Source: Candidatus Villigracilis adiacens (GTDB lineage: Bacteria > Chloroflexota > Anaerolineae > Anaerolineales > Villigracilaceae). Taken from it: DNA of 64,000 nt. The number at the start of each line of letters is the position of its first letter. Positions within the stretch are counted from its first letter, which is position 1. The DNA lies in the NCBI GenBank assembly GCA_016703605.1, contig JADJBU010000005.1:162714-226713 (forward strand), read 5' to 3'. A program made the position numbers and the translations under genes. This document shows, piece after piece, positions 1-6,248 of the stretch. The notes beneath the pieces were generated by a model. That model searched no databases and was not told the origin of the DNA. It saw only the letters and a program-made list of their open reading frames with translations.

Positions 1-283
1 GCCGGATAACGACAAACGCGGATTCCCCGTCACAGTTCCCTGGGTAAAACTGATCCCGTGAAATCGCGTTCCTCACTGCGCCGGAGATGCGTTCGTCCGC
101 GCAGTGTGTCGGGAATGGCAAAGCCGTTCAGCCAGAAAAAATGATAAGGCGTTGAAAACTGCCTGAGATACGCACCCAACCTGCCAGGTAGTACCCACCC
201 GGCAGGTTGGGTGCGTGCCCGCGCCATCACGTCCGCAAAGGCAGAGAGTAGATATTCGAGAGTAGAGAGTAGTTTTCCATCGT
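1..283. other. No gene supported; two hairpins
   Basis: I see no convincing coding sequence in this stretch. It holds two inverted repeats. One has arms at 74-81 and 99-106 (CACTGCGC / GCGCAGTG). The other has perfect 15-base arms at 171-185 and 201-215 (CGCACCCAACCTGCC / GGCAGGTTGGGTGCG). A low-complexity run of GAGAGTAG type lies at about 245-275 and recurs inside hsdM near 4112-4128. The region reads as repeat-rich debris downstream of the restriction locus. Confidence 0.5.
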
Positions 284-412
284 TTACCGTCCACCGTCAA
301 ATGATTGTGCCAGCAGACTCTCAAACAGCCCCTCGACCTGCCGCGTGGACTCTCCCATCCTCCCCCGCAGGGACTCGACCCGCGCCACCACACCCGCAAA
401 TTCTTCTTGCAG
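284..412 (-). pseudogene. Orphan 3' fragment of hsdS (tail copy 1)
   Basis: Read on the minus strand, this stretch encodes LQEEFAGVVARVESLRGRM, then GESTRQVEGLFESLLAQSF and a short new end with a stop at 284-286. It is almost the same as the distal conserved helix that ends the intact hsdS (last ~40 residues). No start codon or target-recognition domain precedes it; it begins just past the stop of the small gene at 414-785, in another frame. It is a duplicated, non-functional hsdS tail. What is seen is the sequence identity; that it arose by recombination at the locus is inferred. Confidence 0.8.
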
Positions 413-413
413 A

Positions 414-785
414 TTATCTGATTTCATAAGCGATCATTCCCGCTTTCATTGCGCCAGTGACTGTACCGTCCACTTCTTCTGCGCCTGGGAAAAACCATTC
501 TTCGGAATCGTATTTTTCACTTGAATATTTAAATATGGCGAAGTCCCAATTATCCATTTTGCCATTCCAGGTGAGACGACAAATCGGCAAAGGCTCATGG
601 CGATCTGTACGATCCAGATATAGAAATTTGCCTTTGAAACGGGCTGAATAACCACGCTTTATCTTCTTTGAAAAAAAGGCACTCAAGAGCGCTGTAGAGT
701 CTTTCAGGTTTACGCGATTGAACTCATCAATCAGTTTTTGTACTTCTTCTTGAATTTCTGTTGGAATTGTTGGCTTTTTCGGCAT
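414..785 (-). CDS. Conserved hypothetical protein between two hsdS tails
   Basis: A 123-residue soluble protein with no signal peptide or membrane segment. The start ATG follows a good ribosome-binding site (GGAGA, 7 bases upstream), which itself lies in the last codons of hsdS tail copy 2; that tail stops 2 bases before this ATG. The C-terminal half has a motif EEWFFPGAEEVDGTVTGAMK that resembles, from memory, small proteins near restriction-modification genes, but I cannot assign a function. Its position suggests it was once translationally coupled to a full hsdS. The gene looks intact. Confidence 0.7.
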   Translation of the reverse strand: MPKKPTIPTEIQEEVQKLIDEFNRVNLKDSTALLSAFFSKKIKRGYSARFKGKFLYLDRTDRHEPLPICRLTWNGKMDNWDFAIFKYSSEKYDSEEWFFPGAEEVDGTVTGAMKAGMIAYEIR

Positions 786-787
786 TA

Positions 788-878
788 TTATTCTCCAAAT
801 GATTCACTCAGCAGACTCTCAAACAGCCCCTCCACCTGCCGCGTGGACTCGCCCATCCGCCCACGCAGCGACTCGACC
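788..878 (-). pseudogene. Orphan 3' fragment of hsdS (tail copy 2)
   Basis: The minus strand encodes VVESLRGRMGESTRQVEGLF followed by ESLLSESFGE and a TAA stop at 788-790. It matches the end of intact HsdS up to the final residues, where it has its own ending (SESFGE instead of AEAFS). Upstream, identity with hsdS stops abruptly at about 878 where the first AGACCTGACAGG palindrome of the array begins. So the rest of this hsdS copy has been replaced by the repeat array. Confidence 0.8.
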
Positions 879-2780
879 ACTCCAGACCTGACAGGTTTCA
901 CCGTGACGCGACTCAATCGCAACCCACGCGCGGACATGAGACTCTGAGCGCAAGACTCTCGTGGAAACCTGTCAGGTCTTTTCACGAAAACGCCTCCGCC
1001 AGCAGACTCTCAAACAGCCCATCCCGTACTCCAGACCTGACAGGTTTCATCGTGACGCTTCTCAATCGCAGCCCACGCGCGGACATGAGACTCTGATCGC
1101 AAGACTCTCGTGGAAACCTGTCAGGTCTTTTCACGAGAACTCTCCGCCAGCAGACTCTCAAACAGCCCATCCCGTACTCCAGACCTGACAGGTTTCACCG
1201 TGACGCGAATCAATCGCAACCCACGCGCGGACATGAGACTCTGATCGCAAGACTCTCGTGGAAACCTGTCAGGTCTTTTCACGAAAACTCTCCGCCAGCA
1301 GACTCTCAAACAGCCCATCCCGTACTCCAGACCTGACAGGTTTCATCGTGACGCTTCTCAATCGCAGCCCACGCGCGGACATGAGACTCTGATCGCAAGA
1401 CTCTCGTGGAAACCTGTCAGGTCTTTTCACGAAAACGCCTCCGCCAGCAGACTCTCAAACAGCCCATCCCGTACTCCAGACCTGACAGGTTTCATCGTGA
1501 CGCTTCTCAATCGCAACCCACGCGCGGACACGGAGACTCTGATCGCAAGACTCTCGTGGAAACCTGTCAGGTCTTTCACGAGAACTCTCCGCCAGCAGAC
1601 TCTCAAACAGCCCATCCCGTACTCCAGACCTGACAGGTTTCACCGTGACGTGACTCAATCGCAACCCTCGCGCGGACATGAGACTCTGAACGCAAGACTC
1701 TCGTGGAAACCTGTCAGGTCTTTTCACGAGAACTCTCCGCCAGCAGACTCTCAAACAGCCCATCCCGTACTCCAGACCTGACAGGTTTCATCGTGACGCT
1801 TCTCAATCGCAACCCATGCGCGGACATGAGACTCCGAGCGCAAGGCTTCCGTGAAAACCTGTCAGGTCTTTTCACGAGAACTCTCCGCCAGCAGACTCTC
1901 AAACAGCCCATCCCGTACTCCAGACCTGACAGGTTTCACCGTGACGCGAATCAATCGCAACCCTCGCGCGGACATGAGACTCTGAACGCAAGACTCTCGT
2001 GGAAACCTGTCAGGTCTTTTCACGAGAACGCCTCCGCCAGCAGACTCTCAAACAATCCATCCTACACCCAGACCTGACAGGTTTCATCGTGACGCTTCTC
2101 AATCGCAACCCACGCGCGGACATGAGACTCTGAACGCAAGACTCTCGTGGAAACCTGTCAGGTCTTTTCACGAGAACTCTCCGCCAGCAGACTCTCAAAC
2201 AATCCATCCCGTACTCCAGACCTGACAGGTTTCACCATGACTCTTTTCAATCGCAGCCCACGCGCGGACATGAGACTCTGAACGCAAGACTTCCGTGGAA
2301 ACCTGTCAGGTCTTTTCACGAGAACTCTCCGCCAGCAGACTCTCAAACAGCCCATCCCGTACTCCAGACCTGACAGGTTTCATCGTGACGCTTCTCAATC
2401 GCAACCCACGCGCGGACATGAGACTCTGAACGCAAGACTTTCGTGGAAACCTGTCAGGTCTTTTCACGAAAACGCCTCCGCCAGCAGACTCTCAAACAGC
2501 CCATCCCGTACTCCAGACCTGACAGGTTTCATCGTGACGCTTCTCAATCGCAGCCCACGCGCGGACATGAGACTCTGAACGCAAGACTTCCGTGGAAACC
2601 TGTCAGGTCTTTTCACGAGAACTCTCCGCCAGCAGACTCTCAAACAGCCCATCCCGTACTCCAGACCTGACAGGTTTCACCGTGACGCGAGTCCATCGCA
2701 ACCCACGCGCGGACATGAGACTCTGAACGCAAGACTCTCGTGGAAACCTGTCAGGTCTTTTCACGAAAACGCCTCCGCCA
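879..2780. repeat. ~148-bp tandem repeat array: hsdS tail piece + palindrome
   Basis: The marker GCAGACTCTC recurs at 1002, 1150, 1298, 1447, 1595, 1743, 1891, 2040, 2187, 2335, 2484, 2632 and 2781, a period of 147-149 bases, so about 12 full units, with one extra palindrome copy before the first. Each unit holds ~45 bases of the hsdS 3' end (minus-strand DGLFESLLAE) and a ~100-base element bounded by AGACCTGACAGGTTTC and its complement GAAACCTGTCAGGTCT. Units differ by scattered substitutions and by two junction types (GAACTCTCC or AAACGCCTCC). No unit has a separate start signal. Short reading frames on both strands are by-products of the period. Confidence 0.92.
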
Positions 2781-3858
2781 GCAGACTCTCAAACAGCCCC
2801 TCCACCTGCCGCGTGGACTCGCCCATCCGCCCCCGCAGCGACTCGACCCGCGCCACCACGCCCGCAAACTCTTCTTGCAGGCTCAGCGGTGGGACAGGGA
2901 TAACAAGTTCTTTCAGTTTTTCACCAGTCAAATGTGCAAACGTAACTTGTGAAGTTGCGTCAACCAAACCGCCACTTTGAGCCAGCCACCAAAGCAAATG
3001 AACAATGTATTCTGGATTTGCTAATTTTGGATTCGGACGCGCTCGATGTAATGCTTTTTGAAAATAACATTCTTCCATTTCATTACGCCAAATTGCGGCT
3101 CGACCAACTTCTCCACCTTCACAAATTAGAACATCGCCATATTGAAGTCGAAATTCTTTTCGGTCTTTCTCGTCAAAATCCATTTCAGCAATATCAGATA
3201 AATCAAGTTCATACCATCGAACATTGAAGTTTCGCAAATAAGGTCGTTTGTGTTTGCCAGTTTGCTTTTTATCATCCAGCATTTTACCTAACCGAGTTTC
3301 GCAAACATCTTCAAACTTAGACAATTCCCATTTTTTGTCATTTACTCTTACATGACCAAACATCTCCAAAAACACGGACTGGAGCAGGGCATCGCCGAGA
3401 TCGTGCGCAGTCCGCCGCAGTTGACGGAGACGGTCGGCGCGCGCCAGCAGGGACGCAATCCGCTTTTGCTCGGTCAGCGGGGGAAGGGGGATTTTTTGTT
3501 CGTAAGCATCTTCTCTATTCAAGCCAGGAATGGCGGCAGATTTATTGAGACGTGTTAAATCAAGTGCCTTCAATGTGTAATAAAGCCAAGTGAAATCACA
3601 AGGCACTTTTGTTTTTTCAATGAAGTAAGTTGTATCAATCGCCCAGCATGGAACTTTGCTAAAACGAACTTCTCCAATTGAACCTTTTCGACCAATAATA
3701 AGAGTTTCACCTTTTGTTAGTGCTTCATCATGCCAACCAACAATTCCATTTGAACCATACACAGGTATGTCGCCACCCTTGCGATCAGTCTCTTTCAAAC
3801 CGTCGCCATAAACAAAATCACAAACTTCACCAAGCGGGACAATAGGATATTTATTCAT
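2761..3858 (-). CDS. hsdS: Type I restriction-modification specificity subunit HsdS
   Basis: 365 residues. HsdS recognises the DNA target for the HsdR2M2S complex. The first target-recognition domain spans about residues 8-125, followed by the central helical spacer (PLPPLTEQKRIASLLARADR, ~125-165), a second recognition domain (~178-320, ending GEKLKELVIPVPPL) and the distal helix (LQEEFAGVVARVESLRGRM...). Two half-sites with a spacer are typical for type I S subunits, and the length is at the short end of normal. It follows hsdM by 17 bases, so they are probably co-transcribed. The stop codon lies inside the first unit of the tail/palindrome array: the gene's last ~15 codons are themselves the unit that has been amplified. 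Confidence 0.93.
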   Translation of the reverse strand: MNKYPIVPLGEVCDFVYGDGLKETDRKGGDIPVYGSNGIVGWHDEALTKGETLIIGRKGSIGEVRFSKVPCWAIDTTYFIEKTKVPCDFTWLYYTLKALDLTRLNKSAAIPGLNREDAYEQKIPLPPLTEQKRIASLLARADRLRQLRRTAHDLGDALLQSVFLEMFGHVRVNDKKWELSKFEDVCETRLGKMLDDKKQTGKHKRPYLRNFNVRWYELDLSDIAEMDFDEKDRKEFRLQYGDVLICEGGEVGRAAIWRNEMEECYFQKALHRARPNPKLANPEYIVHLLWWLAQSGGLVDATSQVTFAHLTGEKLKELVIPVPPLSLQEEFAGVVARVESLRGRMGESTRQVEGLFESLLAEAFS

Positions 3859-3861
3859 TCA

Positions 3862-3900
3862 GCAATTACCAATTACTACTTACCATTTACCAATTTCCCA
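3862..3900. repeat. Heptamer-type repeat at the hsdM/hsdS junction
   Basis: A run of ATTACCA-like heptamers (AATTACCAATTACTACTTAC then CATTTACCAATTTCCC) covers the 17-base gap between hsdM and hsdS and the last codons of hsdM. It belongs to the same class of short AT-rich repeats seen inside several genes of this window. Confidence 0.65.
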
Positions 3901-5654
3901 AGTTCTTTTATTTCATCAAGCATCACACTTTCCAACCGCGCCAACCGTTCCAGCGTCACAGACGGCTTCTCGTGATAGACAGCGTCCGCGTCCACTTGAC
4001 GGTAGCGGCTGGCGGAGAGATCGTACTTGTTGGCTTTGACTTGCTCCTTCGTCACCCAGAACTGGCGAGTCAGACGATCCAATTCAGATTGGGGGGGAGA
4101 GATTAGAGATTGGAGAGTAGAGAGTAGTTCGTTGGCTTCCTGTAATCGTCCCGAAGGTTCATTCACGCGACTCGATTTATCCGAACCAACCTTCCGGACG
4201 TTGACACCGTCAGAAACAGAATCAATTGCCAGTTCGAAAGAGAGGCGGTTTATATCCGCCTGCAACTTCAAACGCTTTTCCTTCAACGGAGTCAATTCCT
4301 TCTGCAACTCCACTATTCTCTTTTCTCTACTCTCTAAGAACTTCTTATCATTCCGCTTCTCCCAACAATTCACCACATCGGGAATATCATTCTCATCAAT
4401 CGCCACCCGCTTATCGTCCAGCGAAAAACCATCGTGCGCCATATCATAGAACCAGATGTCCTTCGTCTGCGCGCCGCGCGTGAAGAACAGCACCGCCGTG
4501 CTCACCCCCGCGTACGGCTTGAACACACCCGAAGGCATCGACACCACCCCGTCCAGCCGATTCTCCTCGATGATCTTGCGACGCACTTCCACATGCGCGC
4601 GGCTCGACCCGAACAGCACGCCATCGGGCACGATCACCGCCGCCCGTCCGCCCATATCCAGCGCGCGCAAAATCAAATGCAGAAAGAGCAACTCACTCTT
4701 GGTCGTATCGCTCGGCAGCGTGGGATGAACGCCGCCCTTATCCACCGCGCCCTTGAACGGCGGGTTCATCAGGATCACGTCATACTCGCGCTCATCATCG
4801 AACGACTTCGACAGCGAATCCATGTAATAGAACTGCGGCGACTCGATCCCGTGCAACATCAGATTCATCGACCCAATGCGCAGGATGGTCATCCCCGAAT
4901 CATTATCGAAGCCCCGCAAATATTTCTTCGACGACATGAACGATCTTTCCGCCGCCGATAACTGGTCGCCGATCAGATGGTGTGCCTGCCCCTCGGCATC
5001 GTACTCCAAAATCCCCGCCGACGTATGCTTCTCCAAAATATACTGGTGCGCGTTGACGAGAAACCCGCCCGTCCCGCCCGCCAGATCGCCAATGCGCTCG
5101 CGCGGCTTCGGCGCGATCATCTCCACCATCATGCGGATAATATGCCGCGGCGTGCGGAACTGTCCACCGCGCCCCGCAAACTGCATATGACCCAGCATAT
5201 ACTCATACAGATCGCCCTGCACATCCTGATTCTGCTCTGAGATTTTCATCTCATCGATCAGGTTCACCGCCTCGATCAACAGACTCGCCTTGCGGATTTT
5301 GCACTCTGCGCCTTGCATGTACTCCCAAAAAGATGATTTTTCATCAGCCAACTCGATCATCTTTGGGAAGACGACCGTCTTCACATGATTTAACGCATCT
5401 TCGGCTTTCATCTTCGTCCAATGCCCCCAACGCATCTCCTTCGGGATGTACGGGCGCAGCGGCGCTGCGCCCCTATCCGTTTCGCCCCGACGTTTCGCCT
5501 GCCTCTCCGCCGCATTCTCGCGGTCATCCAACCGCTTCAAGAACAACAAATACGAAAACTGCTCGATCGCATCGAGCGGGTTAGAGAGACCGCCAGTCCA
5601 GAACTTATCCCAAAGGGCATCTACTTGCGAGCGTAGTTTAGGGTCGGTGAGCAA
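3876..5654 (-). CDS. hsdM: Type I restriction-modification methyltransferase HsdM
   Basis: 592 residues. An N6-adenine DNA methyltransferase working with HsdS. The N-terminal HsdM helical domain (LWDKFWTGGLSNPLDAIEQF, ~14-33) is followed by the SAM-binding motif I DLAGGTGGF (190-198) and the catalytic motif IV NPPF (297-300), both intact. It is longer than usual because of two segments that look like inserted repeats: a REP palindrome around residues 60-68 (DRGAAPLRP) and a 54-bp palindrome plus a low-complexity run near residues 485-520 (KVGSDKSSRVNEPSGRLQE). Neither breaks the frame or touches the catalytic motifs. The 17-base gap to hsdS suggests one operon. Confidence 0.95.
   Translation of the reverse strand: MLTDPKLRSQVDALWDKFWTGGLSNPLDAIEQFSYLLFLKRLDDRENAAERQAKRRGETDRGAAPLRPYIPKEMRWGHWTKMKAEDALNHVKTVVFPKMIELADEKSSFWEYMQGAECKIRKASLLIEAVNLIDEMKISEQNQDVQGDLYEYMLGHMQFAGRGGQFRTPRHIIRMMVEMIAPKPRERIGDLAGGTGGFLVNAHQYILEKHTSAGILEYDAEGQAHHLIGDQLSAAERSFMSSKKYLRGFDNDSGMTILRIGSMNLMLHGIESPQFYYMDSLSKSFDDEREYDVILMNPPFKGAVDKGGVHPTLPSDTTKSELLFLHLILRALDMGGRAAVIVPDGVLFGSSRAHVEVRRKIIEENRLDGVVSMPSGVFKPYAGVSTAVLFFTRGAQTKDIWFYDMAHDGFSLDDKRVAIDENDIPDVVNCWEKRNDKKFLESREKRIVELQKELTPLKEKRLKLQADINRLSFELAIDSVSDGVNVRKVGSDKSSRVNEPSGRLQEANELLSTLQSLISPPQSELDRLTRQFWVTKEQVKANKYDLSASRYRQVDADAVYHEKPSVTLERLARLESVMLDEIKELGKLVNGK
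4147..4200. repeat. 54-bp palindromic insert inside hsdM
   Basis: Arms CGTCCCGAAGGTT (4147-4159) and AACCTTCCGGACG (4188-4200) are complementary with one mismatch. The unit is 54 bases, exactly 18 codons, and lies in frame in the C-terminal part of hsdM. A relative with perfect arms sits in hsdR at 8509-8563. Confidence 0.8.
5452..5472. repeat. REP-like palindrome inside hsdM
   Basis: GGGCGCAGCG (5452-5461), one central base, then CGCTGCGCCC (5463-5472): a perfect 10-base inverted repeat, translated as part of DRGAAPLRP in HsdM. It has the same layout as the palindromes beside and inside the RAYT gene (GGGCGGAGCG / CGCTCCGCCC), differing at one position per arm. Confidence 0.8.
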
Positions 5655-5673
5655 AGGTGTATCTCCATGTCAT

Positions 5674-5702
5674 GTAAGGGCGGAGCGCCGCTCCGCCCTT
5701 AC
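5674..5702. repeat. REP-like palindrome next to the RAYT gene
   Basis: Perfect 14-base arms, GTAAGGGCGGAGCG (5674-5687) and CGCTCCGCCCTTAC (5689-5702), with a single central base. It fills the gap between the RAYT stop and the hsdM start, where a REP-type substrate of the transposase would be expected, and could also act as a hairpin in the hsdR-RAYT-hsdM transcript. Confidence 0.85.
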
Positions 5703-5703
5703 G

Positions 5704-6246
5704 CTATCTCAGGCTATCTTCCGTCCATTTTAACGGGTTGTTTGCGATATAGTCACGAATTCGCTTCAAGTCAGCATCATCACGAATGATATGTTCGTGA
5801 TAATTCCTATGCCAAACAACCACCCCGCGTGATTGCCTCGCCGCGTTGATGGCATACGTCACCGCCGACTTATACGCTCGGACAATTGCGCCCAATGAAC
5901 CCGCATCAACATGCGGTTTTTCATCTGCCGCGCCCGTACGGGCGGAGCGGCGCTCCGCCCCTCCATCCGCCCCGTTATTCCAAATAATCCCATGCGCATG
6001 ATTTGGCATCACCACAAATTCATCTTCATACAATTCAACATACGGACGCAATTCGGCGGTCTTGAACCATTCTCGTCGCGCAATCTCGCCCAACGGATTC
6101 AAATTCATCGCACCATCCACGATTTCACCAAACAAAGGCTCGCGTTGGTACGTCACAATGGTAACGAAATATGCGCCCGCTTTGGTGTAATCATATTCCT
6201 TCAACCGTATCGAACGGCGGTGATGAACGTCGGGATCATACGGCAT
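5704..6246 (-). CDS. REP-associated tyrosine transposase (RAYT, IS200-like)
   Basis: 180 residues. A single-strand DNA transposase of the Y1/HUH class. It shows the N-terminal YDYTKAGAYFVTIVTYQREPLF segment, the HUH motif MPNHAHGIIW (~79-88), a second motif YHEHIIRDDADLKRI and the presumed nucleophile tyrosine in IRDYIANNPLKW. It lacks the flanking ends of an insertion sequence, as is usual for RAYTs, which act on REP palindromes. A REP-like palindrome (GGGCGGAGCG g CGCTCCGCCC, 5940-5960) is carried in frame inside the gene (residues GGAERRSAR), and another lies at its 3' end. It sits between hsdR (2-base gap) and hsdM, splitting the usual RM operon without breaking it. Confidence 0.9.
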   Translation of the reverse strand: MPYDPDVHHRRSIRLKEYDYTKAGAYFVTIVTYQREPLFGEIVDGAMNLNPLGEIARREWFKTAELRPYVELYEDEFVVMPNHAHGIIWNNGADGGAERRSARTGAADEKPHVDAGSLGAIVRAYKSAVTYAINAARQSRGVVVWHRNYHEHIIRDDADLKRIRDYIANNPLKWTEDSLR

Positions 6247-6248
6247 GG

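Noticed and set aside
961..2670. Repeated short open frames on both strands of the array
   Set aside because: They arise from the 148-base period, have no ribosome-binding sites and are Arg/Ser-rich translations of a palindrome.
879..2780. CRISPR array
   Set aside because: Units are ~148 bases, nearly identical along their whole length, with no unique spacers and no cas genes; the unit includes hsdS coding sequence.
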